Of a stretch of 64,000 bases of DNA, positions 32,835-40,741 are shown piece after piece. Made by a program: the position numbers and the translations under genes. Within the stretch, counting starts at the first letter, position 1, and every line of letters begins with the position of its first letter. The stretch covers positions 2,040,501-2,104,500 of the forward strand of contig NZ_CP025611.1 of the NCBI RefSeq assembly GCF_002868735.1. Direction: 5' to 3'. Origin of the DNA: Niveispirillum cyanobacteriorum (GTDB lineage Bacteria; Pseudomonadota; Alphaproteobacteria; Azospirillales; Azospirillaceae). The notes under the pieces are model-generated. The model was not told where the DNA came from and ran no database searches. It was given only the letters and a program-made list of their open reading frames with translations.

Positions 32835-33496
32835 GCGGTTTCCTGCGGCTGCTGCGCCGTGACCTGCGCCTGGCCCTGCGCCAGGGGGCGGACGCGGCCA
32901 TGGCGGTTCTGTTCTTCGTGCTGTGCGTGATCATGTTCCCGTTCGGCATCGGGCCGGAACCGGGCGTGCTGGCGCGCATTGCACCCGGTGTCATCCTGGT
33001 CGCCGCCCTGCTGGCCTCGCTGCTGTCGCTGGACCGGCTGTTCCAGGCCGATCATGAGGACGGCTCGCTGGAGCTTCTGTCCTTGTCGTCTCTGCCGATG
33101 GAGGCGGTGGCGGCGGCCAAGATACTGGCCCATTGGCTGGTCACCGGCCTGCCGCTGATCCTGGCGGCCCCGCTTCTGGCCTTGTTCCTGAACCTGCCCG
33201 CTGACGGTTTTCCCATCCTGCTGCTGACATTGCTGCTGGCCACACCCTTACTGAGCCTGATCGGGGGAATCGGTGCTGCCCTGACGCTGGGGGCGCGGCG
33301 GGGCGGTGTTCTTCTGCCTTTACTTGTGCTTCCGCTTTACATTCCCGCATTAATCTTTGCCGCCGCCGCTGTCGATTCGGTGCTGACGGGGCAATCGGCC
33401 CGCCCACATTTGCTGTTACTGTCCGGTCTTCTAGCGGCGTCCATGCCACTTTCGCCCTGGGGGGCCGCCGCCGCCCTGCGCGCAGCCCTGGAATAG
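32831..33496 (+). CDS. ccmB: Haem exporter permease CcmB
   Basis: A 221-residue protein with about six membrane segments. The CcmB family start (FLRLLRRDLRLALRQGADA) is clear, followed by FFVLCVIMFPFGIGPEP, LFQADHEDGSLELLSLSSLPMEA, and a C-terminal run ending LSPWGAAAALRAALE. It works with CcmA in c-type cytochrome biogenesis at the inner membrane. It overlaps ccmA by 4 bases. The next gene (M23 peptidase) is 250 bases away and unrelated, so ccmC and later genes must be elsewhere. Confidence 0.93.
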   Translation: MSGFLRLLRRDLRLALRQGADAAMAVLFFVLCVIMFPFGIGPEPGVLARIAPGVILVAALLASLLSLDRLFQADHEDGSLELLSLSSLPMEAVAAAKILAHWLVTGLPLILAAPLLALFLNLPADGFPILLLTLLLATPLLSLIGGIGAALTLGARRGGVLLPLLVLPLYIPALIFAAAAVDSVLTGQSARPHLLLLSGLLAASMPLSPWGAAAALRAALE

Positions 33497-33749
33497 CGGT
33501 ACGGAAAGCCAGAAGGCCTGCGTCTTTGCGCCTGGATGGTTGCATATCCATTGGAAGTACATCGTCCGCGATTCCCGGCTTGCCCGAAAGATGTGCATCC
33601 CTTAAATTCCTACCACCGGCGTCCAGTGCCGGACCTGCGGATGACAATGTCCGCCAAGTCAAAGCCTGATCTCCGCCTGTGCTGCTCAAGCAGGCTAAAG
33701 GATCGGCGGCACGGCATTGTGACGGGGGGACGGTTTGCTCGGGTTCTTC

Positions 33750-35162
33750 ATGCGCAGCGAACAGGTCATCATCGTTGATGATGACAAGATCAGGTCGGTG
33801 ACCATCGGTCCCGGCCAACGCCTGCGTCCTGCCCTTCTGGCCGCCGCCGCCCTGTGCGGCATGCTGGTGGCCAGTGCCGGCTGGATGGCCACGGCGTTTG
33901 CCCTGCGTGACAGCCGCGACAGCATTTTCCAGATGGATCAGGGGGCCGCCAATCTGGCAACTCAACTGGCCGACAGCCGGGAACAGCTGTCACGCGTGGC
34001 GGGTGACCTGGACAAGGTGCGCGTGGCACTGGATACGGCATTGGCCGAACAGGCGCAGTCGCGCGCCCGCATTGATGCCGCCATGGCCGTGCTGATGGGG
34101 GCGGACAAGGACGGGTCGAAGACGCCGCGTCAGGTTCTGGCCGCCGTGCGCAATGAACTGGCCCCGCTGAGGGTGGATGCCGAAGCCGGCGACGGGCTGC
34201 GCGCCGCCCAGGAATCGCTGCAACTGATCACCGATATAAGCCAGGAAGCGGCATCCCGCCGCGCCCAATCCGCCATCGCCGCCCTGTCCCTGGTGCTGGA
34301 GGAAGCGGAAGCCGTCCCCTCATCCCAGCCGACCCTGGCCCTGGCCAGCGAAGGGCTGGGCAAGGCCCTGGCGGAGGCGCAGTTACAGGCGCAGCGGGCG
34401 CGGACCGAAGCAGAGAACGCCTGGACCGAACGTAACGAGATGGCGACGGCGCTGGCCGCCAGCGAACAGCAGATGGCGGAGATCGCCACCGGTCAGGTGG
34501 CTCTGCTGAACCGGCTGGCCCAGCACGCCGAACTGCGCATCGGCGCCATCGAAGGGGAACTGAAAAATACCGGCCTAAACCTGGACCGGGTGCTGCGCGC
34601 CATGGGCCAGTCACCGCGCGGTGTGGGTGGCCCCCTGATCGGCCTGACGGAGCTGCCCAATGGTAGCCTGCCCGCTGCTGCGCAGGCCGCCTTGAATCAG
34701 CTCGAGTCGCGGCTGGACCGGCAGGCACGGCTGCGCGCGCTGGCCAATTACCTGCCACTGACCCCGCCCGTGGATAATTTCTACGTCTCCAGCGGTTTCG
34801 GTGGCCGCCGCGACCCCTTCACCAACCAATGGGCCGCGCATGAGGGACTGGATCTGGTGGCCAAGGAAGGCTCCCCCGTGACCCTGCCCGCCGCCGGTCG
34901 CGTTGTCGACGTCACCTATGACGAGGGTTATGGCCATATGGTGGAGGTGGATCACGGCCTGGGCATCCGCACCCGCTATGCCCATATGAAGAAAATCATG
35001 GTTAAGAAGGGCGAAATGCTGGACCCTGGCCGTCAGGTCGGGACGCTGGGCGACAGTGGCCGCAGTTCCGGCCCGCACCTGCACTATGAAGTGCTGGTCG
35101 AAGGCAAGCCGGTGGATCCGCTGCGCTTCATGGAAAGGGGTCGGCATGTTTGCGAAGGTTAA
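33750..35162 (+). CDS. Membrane-anchored M23 metallopeptidase with coiled-coil
   Basis: A protein of about 470 residues with a single N-terminal membrane segment (LRPALLAAAALCGMLVASAGWMATAFAL, roughly residues 27-54). A long Ala/Gln/Glu-rich coiled coil covers about 60-300, and a C-terminal LytM domain (about 340-465) follows. The peptidase motifs are intact: HEGLDLV (zinc His and Asp), and HLHYEVL near the end. It would act on peptidoglycan in the periplasm. The 3' end overlaps the bactofilin gene by 17 bases. M23 peptidase plus bactofilin is a recurrent pairing in cell-shape control. The start could instead be a TTG at 33735. Confidence 0.92.
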   Translation: MRSEQVIIVDDDKIRSVTIGPGQRLRPALLAAAALCGMLVASAGWMATAFALRDSRDSIFQMDQGAANLATQLADSREQLSRVAGDLDKVRVALDTALAEQAQSRARIDAAMAVLMGADKDGSKTPRQVLAAVRNELAPLRVDAEAGDGLRAAQESLQLITDISQEAASRRAQSAIAALSLVLEEAEAVPSSQPTLALASEGLGKALAEAQLQAQRARTEAENAWTERNEMATALAASEQQMAEIATGQVALLNRLAQHAELRIGAIEGELKNTGLNLDRVLRAMGQSPRGVGGPLIGLTELPNGSLPAAAQAALNQLESRLDRQARLRALANYLPLTPPVDNFYVSSGFGGRRDPFTNQWAAHEGLDLVAKEGSPVTLPAAGRVVDVTYDEGYGHMVEVDHGLGIRTRYAHMKKIMVKKGEMLDPGRQVGTLGDSGRSSGPHLHYEVLVEGKPVDPLRFMERGRHVCEG

Positions 35163-35745
35163 GGAACGCATCGACAGCACCGCCAAGACCGCAACGCGCC
35201 CCAGCGGCGGTGGCAATGGCGGCGGGTCCGACCGCCCCATGCCCTCCATCGTCAGCCGTGACATGCGGGTGACGGGCAATCTGGACACGCCGGGCGAGGT
35301 GCATGTCGAAGGCACCGTCGATGGCGATATCACCTGTGCCAAGCTGACCATCGGCGCCACGGGCGCCGTGAACGGCCATATCATGGCCGGAACCGTGCGT
35401 GTCCATGGGCGTGTGCAGGGAGAGATCAACGCTGAGGAGGTGTTCATCCTCAACGGCTCCTCCGTTCAGGGTGACGTGATCCAGACCCTGCTGGAAATCG
35501 CGCCGGGTGCCAGCTTCGAGGGCGCCATCCGGCGCCGCGTGCCGACCGCTCCCACCGCCATGCTGGCCCCACCGCCCGCTGAAGCCGAACCGGCGTCAGA
35601 GGCAGAACCGCTATTGCTTGCCACCGAACCGGTCGAGGTGGAAGCCGAGGCGGCGGTGGCCGAAGCCCTGTCCAGTGCAACTGCCGACGAACCGCCCGCC
35701 CCCGCCAATAGCGGGGAGGATGTGGAAACGAGAAAGGCCGGGTAA
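35146..35745 (+). CDS. Bactofilin
   Basis: A 199-residue cytoskeletal protein. The central domain (about residues 40-135) is a right-handed beta-helix repeat with the family pattern MRVTGNLDTPGEVHVEGTVDGDITC, LTIGATGAVNGHI and VRVHGRVQGEINAEEVFILNGSSV. The flanks are disordered: a Gly/Ser-rich N-terminal part and an acidic Ala/Glu/Pro-rich C-terminal tail. Bactofilins polymerise without nucleotide and scaffold peptidoglycan enzymes; the overlapping M23 peptidase is a likely partner. Its stop codon lies in the loop of the following terminator. Confidence 0.93.
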   Translation: MFAKVKERIDSTAKTATRPSGGGNGGGSDRPMPSIVSRDMRVTGNLDTPGEVHVEGTVDGDITCAKLTIGATGAVNGHIMAGTVRVHGRVQGEINAEEVFILNGSSVQGDVIQTLLEIAPGASFEGAIRRRVPTAPTAMLAPPPAEAEPASEAEPLLLATEPVEVEAEAAVAEALSSATADEPPAPANSGEDVETRKAG

Positions 35746-35760
35746 CCCCGGCCTTTCCCT
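35732..35760 (+). terminator. Intrinsic terminator of the M23-bactofilin operon
   Basis: A perfect 11-bp stem (GAAAGGCCGGG at 35732-35742 with 35747-35757) has a TAAC loop that contains the bactofilin stop codon, and is followed by CCCTTTTC. Confidence 0.88.
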
Positions 35761-35801
35761 TTTCTGCACCCTGGCCCTATGAGCGGACATCCGCCCCGAT
35801 G

Positions 35802-36398
35802 TTACCTGCCCTCTTCAGGCGGCGGCGGTGGGGCGGCCATAGGGGCCCGGTCCGGGTCCAGGGGAATGCCACCGGGTGGCGGGGGCCGCATTTCAGGCCC
35901 GCCATGCATCCGGCGCTCATTAATCATCATACGGGGCGGACGCATCTCGGCCAGACGACGGCGACCCTCCGGCGACAGCTTGCCCAGCACCTCGATGATC
36001 CGGTCGGTCTGCGCCTTCTCCATCGTCTGACGATCGGCGGCAGCACTTTCCAGTTCCGTACGCAGGGCCACGGGGTCGAACGGGTCGGCCCGCATCAGGT
36101 CACGCAGGCGATCAATACGATCCCGGAAAGACTTGGCCTTATCCATCATCTTTTCCATATCGGAACCGAAATGTTCCTTCAGGATCTTGGCATCGGCTTC
36201 GGGTAGATCATCCATCATCCGGTGCATGGCAAACAGGGGACCGCCGGGGCCACCCGGCCCATCAGGCCCCATCATCACCATCTTGTCACCGAAAGGCGGC
36301 TTCGGCCCTAGCCAGCGCGGCACCATGGTGCCCAGCAGGAAAAGGTTCAGGCCGACCGACGCCAGCAGCGCGGTCTGTATCAAACGGTCGCGGTTCAT
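35802..36398 (-). CDS. Periplasmic metal-sensor-like protein (CnrX/Metal_resist type)
   Basis: A 198-residue protein with one N-terminal membrane segment (QTALLASVGLNLFLLGTMV, residues 8-26) and a periplasmic helical part. The pattern HRMMDDLPEADAKILKEHF and later MEKAQTDRIIEVLGKLSPEGRRRLAEM matches the heavy-metal-resistance family that includes CnrX and ZraP. The methionine/histidine-rich stretch MVMMGPDG...FAMHRMM may bind metal. The tail is Pro/Gly-rich. It overlaps the anti-sigma-like gene by 4 bases. CnrX controls a sigma factor with CnrY, which fits the order here. Metal binding is not shown. Confidence 0.8.
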   Translation of the reverse strand: MNRDRLIQTALLASVGLNLFLLGTMVPRWLGPKPPFGDKMVMMGPDGPGGPGGPLFAMHRMMDDLPEADAKILKEHFGSDMEKMMDKAKSFRDRIDRLRDLMRADPFDPVALRTELESAAADRQTMEKAQTDRIIEVLGKLSPEGRRRLAEMRPPRMMINERRMHGGPEMRPPPPGGIPLDPDRAPMAAPPPPPEEGR

Positions 36399-36925
36399 TG
36401 GAACAGGCTTTCCAGGGCGGAAGGGGTGAACAGCGCGCTGGGTAGGTCACTGGCGGTAGTCGCGGCGGTGACCGCGCCCTCCCCGCCCATGCCGCCAGCG
36501 GCCGTGGAGGCGACGGGGCTGAAGGCCCCCACCAGGATGCCGGCAGCCGTACAGGCGGCCAAACCGGCCACCCGTGGCCAGACCTGTCGCCATCCCCCCA
36601 GCATATCCCAAACGCGCTGCGTAAAAGGGACGCGGCGCCGCACCAATCCCGGCACGGGCAGATCACCCAAAGCACCGGCCACCACGCGGGCCACGCGATC
36701 ATCGCTGATCACCGGCGCATCCAGCCGGTCCAGCATCGCGTCCAGCATGGAAGCACGATGCTGTTCGGCCCGTGCCTGAACAGAATGGGCCAGCAGTGCC
36801 TGTGCAGGTTTGCGCAAATCATCGGGCCATCGCCTTGGTTCGGCCCCGTACTGTTCCAGCAGGGCCTGGAAGGCGGCCATCCCCATGGCCTCCTTCCCGC
36901 CTGCGCCGTTGATCGGTTCCCTCAT
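36395..36925 (-). CDS. Probable anti-sigma factor
   Basis: A 176-residue protein with a soluble N-terminal part, one membrane segment (VAGLAACTAAGILVGAFSPVAS, about residues 118-139) and a short periplasmic tail. It lacks the zinc-binding HxxxCxxC motif, so it would be a non-zinc anti-sigma factor. I base the call mainly on gene order: its start overlaps the ECF sigma stop by 4 bases, and its stop overlaps the metal-sensor-like gene by 4 bases. The N-terminal region (AFQALLEQYGAEPRRWPDDLR) resembles similar alphaproteobacterial proteins next to sigma genes. Confidence 0.72.
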   Translation of the reverse strand: MREPINGAGGKEAMGMAAFQALLEQYGAEPRRWPDDLRKPAQALLAHSVQARAEQHRASMLDAMLDRLDAPVISDDRVARVVAGALGDLPVPGLVRRRVPFTQRVWDMLGGWRQVWPRVAGLAACTAAGILVGAFSPVASTAAGGMGGEGAVTAATTASDLPSALFTPSALESLFQ

Positions 36926-37503
36926 TCTTCATCCTCCCCAACGCCCGTGATCCCCAGGGCGGTGAGCCGGCCCCGAAGGGCGCGGCGGGCACGAGCCAGC
37001 AGCGATTCCACCGCCGGCACCGACAGGTCCAGCATCCGCCCGGCCTCGGCGGCGCTCATTTCCTCGTAATAGCAAAGGGAGACGGCCACCCTTTGCCGTT
37101 CAGGCAGCCCGGCCAGGGCTGCTGCGATGGTTTCCGACATTTGCCGCCGCGCGATCAGCGAACCAGCGGCGGGTGCCGGGTCGGGCATATCCGGGGCGTC
37201 TTCCAACGCCTCGAACCCCTGCTTGCGGCGGCGGTCGATACAGAGATTGACGACAACCCGGTGCAGCCAGGTGGAAAACCGTGCGGAGCCGCCCGCCTCC
37301 CACTGACCGGCCTTGGTCCAAACCTTGACCCAGGCCTCCTGCACCACTTCGTCCGCTTCCGCCGCGTTGTTCAAGACGCGTTGGGCCACGGACAGGGCGC
37401 GGGCGGTATGGCGTGTGGCCAGTACCGTGAACGCCCCCCTGTCCCCGCCGGCGATCCGCGCCAACAGGGTGTCGTCATCCACCATGGGTTCCGCAAGAGC
37501 CAT
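36922..37503 (-). CDS. RNA polymerase ECF-type sigma factor
   Basis: A 193-residue sigma-70 family member with only regions 2 and 4. Region 2 has DEVVQEAWVKVWTKAGQW and FSTWLHRVVVNLCIDRRRK. Region 4 has LPERQRVAVSLCYYEEMSAAEAGRMLDLSVPAVESLLARARRAL. The start at 37503 (MALAEPMVDDD) fits the family; an in-frame ATG at 37617 would add 38 unlikely residues. It is the first gene of a three-gene operon with a probable anti-sigma factor and a CnrX-like protein, so it may answer to metal or envelope stress. A 10-base inverted repeat upstream could be part of its control region. Confidence 0.9.
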   Translation of the reverse strand: MALAEPMVDDDTLLARIAGGDRGAFTVLATRHTARALSVAQRVLNNAAEADEVVQEAWVKVWTKAGQWEAGGSARFSTWLHRVVVNLCIDRRRKQGFEALEDAPDMPDPAPAAGSLIARRQMSETIAAALAGLPERQRVAVSLCYYEEMSAAEAGRMLDLSVPAVESLLARARRALRGRLTALGITGVGEDEE

Positions 37504-37645
37504 ACCGGTCACGGTCACCTGCGTATCCTTATGTCGATCCCGTCCGGCCGTACCGGACCCCCGGGCATCACGCCCCGGCAGGTCCAGCGGTGACGGAAGC
37601 CGCTTCGTCGCCAGCATGCCCCTTCCACGCGCCGGGGCGCAAATC

Positions 37646-37710
37646 CCTGTCGCAGGTCACACGGGACCATCGCCCCTCTGTCGAAAATATTTTTGAGCCA
37701 CTGCGACAGG
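37646..37710. promoter_or_regulatory. Long inverted repeat upstream of the ECF sigma operon
   Basis: CCTGTCGCAG (37646-37655) and its exact complement CTGCGACAGG (37701-37710) flank 45 bases that include an AT-rich core (AAAATATTTTT). It lies between the sigma gene and the candidate RNA on the other strand and may be an operator or promoter region for either. Confidence 0.4.
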
Positions 37711-37741
37711 AACTGTTTGCGTGTTGCGTAAAAGCAATATC

Positions 37742-37975
37742 GCGGGCCGGTGCCCATCCCACCCCAAAGCACCGGTCACCGCCGACGGCCCCGGACGCCC
37801 CATCCACCGTCGGCACCGCGATAGATGGGAAGTCTGCCCCCGGACTTCCGGCCCGCCAGCCCGCCCCTTCAACGGCGGCACCGGTGCCGGGGGCAGCATC
37901 CCGAACCTATGTTTAGTTCCTCTCTCCAGAGTGCCTGCCCCCGTCGCCCCTGCCTGGGCGGCGGGGGTTTCTTTT
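37742..37975 (+). ncRNA. Candidate structured RNA with terminator, facing the zinc transporter operon
   Basis: No convincing gene in 37504-37990. Bases 37742-37975 form several stems on the forward strand: 37747-37753 with 37769-37775, 37781-37788 with 37807-37814, and 37828-37834 with 37843-37849. The palindrome GGCACCGGTGCC lies at 37877-37888, and an intrinsic terminator (37937-37949 with 37956-37967) is followed by TTTCTTTTT. A CAATAT box at 37735-37740 could be a -10. Downstream on this strand there is only the antisense of znuB. Confidence 0.4.
37937..37975 (+). terminator. Intrinsic terminator (forward) before znuB
   Basis: A stem of about 12 bp (CCCCCGTCGCCC with GGGCGGCGGGGG, one G-T pair), a short loop and TTTCTTTTT. 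It ends a forward transcript with no protein gene, converging on znuB. Confidence 0.82.
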
Positions 37976-37990
37976 TGTGGGGTGACCGGT

Positions 37991-38776
37991 TTACCCCCGC
38001 GCGGGCACGGCCTGACTGGCCAGGAACAGGGCGGCAGCGGCGGCCACGATGGCGGGGCCGGTCGGGACATCGACCTGGAGTGAGGCGCCCAATCCCGCCA
38101 CGACCGCCCCCACCCCGATCAGGGCCGCCAGGACGGCCATCGCCTCTGGCCCCCTTGCAAAACGGCGGGCGGCAGCGGCGGGGATGATCAGCAGCGCCGT
38201 GACCAGCAGAATGCCCACGATCTTCATGGCCAGCGCGATGATGATGGCGATCATCAAGGTGAAGCCCAGGCGCACGCGGCGTACCGGCACCCCTTCCACC
38301 CGCGCCAGATCCTCATCCACCGTCAGGGCCAGCAGCGGTCGCCAGATCCAGGCCAGCAGCGCCAGCACCAGCGCCCCACCGCCCCAGATGGCGTAGAGAT
38401 CGGCATCACCCACGGCCAGGATGTCGCCGAACAGATAGGACAGCAGGTCCACCCGCACCGACCCCAGCACGGCCAGCGCGATCATGCCCAGGCTGAGCGT
38501 TGAGTGCGAAATGATGCCCAGCAGCGTATCGCTGCCCAGCCGACGCTGTTCCTGCAACAGGGTCAGGGCCAGGGCAATGGCCAGGCAGACCAGCACGATG
38601 CCCGTTTGGGTTCCGATGCCCGTCAGAAAACCCAACGCCACGCCCAGCAGGGCCGAATGCGACAACGTATCCCCGAAATAGGCCATACGCCGCCAGACGA
38701 TGACGCAGCCCAGCGGCCCCGTGACCAGCGCCAGCCCGATCCCGGCCAGCAAACCGCGCAGCAGGAAATCATCCAT
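37991..38776 (-). CDS. znuB: Zinc ABC transporter permease ZnuB
   Basis: A 261-residue permease of the ABC-3 family with about eight membrane segments. It begins [33 protein letters not shown] and has [16 protein letters not shown] and the cytoplasmic coupling region [15 protein letters not shown]. The conserved [21 protein letters not shown] segment is present. It imports zinc (possibly manganese) with ZnuA and ZnuC. Its start overlaps the 3' end of znuC by 8 bases, so the pair is translationally coupled. The start at 38776 was preferred because the upstream frame is the antisense of the histidine-rich znuC tail. Confidence 0.94.
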   Translation of the reverse strand: MDDFLLRGLLAGIGLALVTGPLGCVIVWRRMAYFGDTLSHSALLGVALGFLTGIGTQTGIVLVCLAIALALTLLQEQRRLGSDTLLGIISHSTLSLGMIALAVLGSVRVDLLSYLFGDILAVGDADLYAIWGGGALVLALLAWIWRPLLALTVDEDLARVEGVPVRRVRLGFTLMIAIIIALAMKIVGILLVTALLIIPAAAARRFARGPEAMAVLAALIGVGAVVAGLGASLQVDVPTGPAIVAAAAALFLASQAVPARG

Positions 38777-39629
38777 GGCGGTGTCCCCCGTGCGCATGGT
38801 CATGGCCGTGATGATGGTGATGGTCATGGCCGCAGCCATGATGGTCGCCATGTCCGGTATGTTCCTGCCCGGCCGGGACCACACAGCCATCATCAGCATG
38901 GGAATGGTCATGACTGTGGTGATAGATGGCCAACGCATCGGCATGCCGCCCGAACAGGGCGACGTACTCAGGATGGCGCGACACATCCTCCGGTTTGCCA
39001 TGGCAGCAGACATGCCGGTTCAGGCAGATCACCGTATCGGTGCGGGCCATCACCAGATGCAGATCGTGGCTGACCAGCAGCACGCCGCAGCCGCGCCGAT
39101 TGCGAATGGCACCGATCAGTTCGAACAGTTCGATCTGTCCATGGACATCGACCGCCTGCACCGGTTCATCCAGAACCAGCAGGTCCGGCTTACGCAGCAG
39201 GGCACGGGCCAGCAGCACACGCTGTAACTCCCCGCCCGACAGGGTCTGAATGGCGCGGTCGATGGCATGTTCGGCCCCCACCTCCGCCAGCACGTCCACC
39301 ATCTCCGCCCGCGTGGACCGTGACCAGAGCGACAGGAAGCGCGCAACCGGCATGGGCAGCGTGACATCGACGGCGAGGCGTTGCGGCATATAGCCGATAT
39401 TGAGGCCCGGTGCCCGCGCGACGGCACCCTTGTCCGGCTTCACCAGCCCCAGGCACAGCTTCACCAGACTGGTCTTGCCGGCCCCATTCGGTCCGATCAG
39501 TGTGACAATCTCGCCGGCCCCCACGGACAAAGAGACATTGTCCAGAACCGCGCGGTCGCCGCGCGTCAGGCTGATATTCCGGGCTTCCAGTAACGGGGGG
39601 GCTGTCAAAGGGCGGCTCCTTTGGCGCAT
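38769..39629 (-). CDS. znuC: Zinc ABC transporter ATP-binding protein ZnuC with histidine-rich tail
   Basis: A 286-residue ATPase of a zinc importer. Walker A is [10 protein letters not shown] near residues 45-54, the signature is [16 protein letters not shown], and Walker B is [26 protein letters not shown] fits ZnuC. The C-terminal 50 residues are extraordinary: 20 are histidine, in HD/HG repeats with two cysteines, which is a probable zinc-binding region that could sense or buffer the metal. It is divergent from znuA across a Zur-like box and couples to znuB. Confidence 0.95.
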   Translation of the reverse strand: MRQRSRPLTAPPLLEARNISLTRGDRAVLDNVSLSVGAGEIVTLIGPNGAGKTSLVKLCLGLVKPDKGAVARAPGLNIGYMPQRLAVDVTLPMPVARFLSLWSRSTRAEMVDVLAEVGAEHAIDRAIQTLSGGELQRVLLARALLRKPDLLVLDEPVQAVDVHGQIELFELIGAIRNRRGCGVLLVSHDLHLVMARTDTVICLNRHVCCHGKPEDVSRHPEYVALFGRHADALAIYHHSHDHSHADDGCVVPAGQEHTGHGDHHGCGHDHHHHHGHDHAHGGHRHG

Positions 39630-39681
39630 GCTGGCTGGGCTGCCCTGCGCATCCCGCAGGGTTTACGCCATGCCCGCCGCC

Positions 39682-39709
39682 TTGACAAACGTTACATTAT
39701 AACACATTT
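39682..39709. promoter_or_regulatory. Divergent znuC/znuA promoter with Zur-like box
   Basis: GTTACATTATAAC (39691-39703) is a near-palindrome like alphaproteobacterial Zur sites (TGTTATA-type). It contains TATAAT on the reverse strand, a good -10 for znuC. On the forward strand TTGACA (39682-39687) is a -35 with a weak -10 about 16 bases on. A zinc-loaded Zur repressor bound here would block both genes. Confidence 0.6.
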
Positions 39710-39742
39710 GCAGATCAGTCCTCCGGTACCGGGTCCTTGTCC

Positions 39743-40678
39743 ATGTTGCGCCTTCTGTCCCTTTCCGCCCTGCTGACCGGCCTTATCGCCCTGCCGGCCC
39801 TGGCCGCCCCGCCGCCGCCCGATGTGGTGGTGACGGTGAAGCCGTTGCATTCGCTGGTATCCGGCGTGATGCAGGGGGTGGGAGAACCCTATCTGCTGGT
39901 GCGCGGGGCCGCCAATCCGCATGCCTTCGCCCTGCGCCCATCGGATGCAAAGGCGCTGTCGGGTGCCGAATTGGTGGTCTGGGCGGGGCCGGGTGTCGAA
40001 ACCTTCCTGGAGAAGCCGCTATCCACCCTGGCACGGGATGCCCAGGTCCTGACCCTGGTTAAGGAACCGTCGGTCCGGGTGCTTCCTGTGCGCAAGGGCG
40101 GGGCGTGGGAGGCGCATGATCACGACCACGCGCATGAAGACAGGCCCGATGCGGAACTGGGCAGCGACGGTCATGTCTGGCTGGACCCGCTGAATGCCAA
40201 GGCCATTACCGACCTGATCGCCGCGCGCCTGTCGGCGCTGGACCCCGCCCGCGCCCCGGCCTATCAGGCCAATGCCGCGCGGCAGAAACAGTCGATTGAT
40301 GCCCTGGACCTGGAAATGCGTGCGGCCCTGACACCGCTGAAGGACAGGCCCTTCATCGTCTTCCATGATGCCTATCATTATCTGGAGGACCGGTACGGCC
40401 TGAACGCCGCTGGCGCCATCACCGTCTCGCCCGATCAGCCGCCAGGGGCGGCGCGGCTGTCGGCCCTGCGTGAACGCGTCAATCAGGCCGGTGCCGTCTG
40501 CATCTTTGCCGAACCGCAGTTCGAACCGGCCCTGGTCCGCACCCTGGCGCAGGGGACCAAGGCCCACACCGGTGTTCTGGATCCCGAGGGGGCGAACATC
40601 CCCGACGGGCCGGACCTTTATGGACAGTTGATGCGCTTCAACCTGCGCTCACTGGTGGATTGCCTTTCCGGGGGCTGA
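39743..40678 (+). CDS. znuA: Zinc ABC transporter substrate-binding protein ZnuA
   Basis: A protein of about 311 residues with a signal peptide (LRLLSLSALLTGLIALPALAA) and the cluster A-I metal-binding fold. Likely zinc ligands are His in VKPLHSLVSGV, His in AANPHAFALRPSD and His in FHDAYHYL, with a short His/Asp/Glu-rich loop (HDHDHAHED) between. That loop is typical of ZnuA. The ATG at 39743 is favoured over the TTG two codons earlier. It is divergent from znuC-znuB and shares a Zur-like control region. Confidence 0.93.
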   Translation: MLRLLSLSALLTGLIALPALAAPPPPDVVVTVKPLHSLVSGVMQGVGEPYLLVRGAANPHAFALRPSDAKALSGAELVVWAGPGVETFLEKPLSTLARDAQVLTLVKEPSVRVLPVRKGGAWEAHDHDHAHEDRPDAELGSDGHVWLDPLNAKAITDLIAARLSALDPARAPAYQANAARQKQSIDALDLEMRAALTPLKDRPFIVFHDAYHYLEDRYGLNAAGAITVSPDQPPGAARLSALRERVNQAGAVCIFAEPQFEPALVRTLAQGTKAHTGVLDPEGANIPDGPDLYGQLMRFNLRSLVDCLSGG

Positions 40679-40741
40679 TCCCGGACGCCCGGCATGCTAT
40701 CGGTTCTGCCCAATCGTTTTTGAGAGCAGCAGGGGATAGCG

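Noticed and set aside
37590-37916. A 108-residue forward frame over the candidate RNA region.
   Set aside because: Low-complexity Pro/Ala sequence, no ribosome site or ordered domain; the DNA is better explained by RNA stems.
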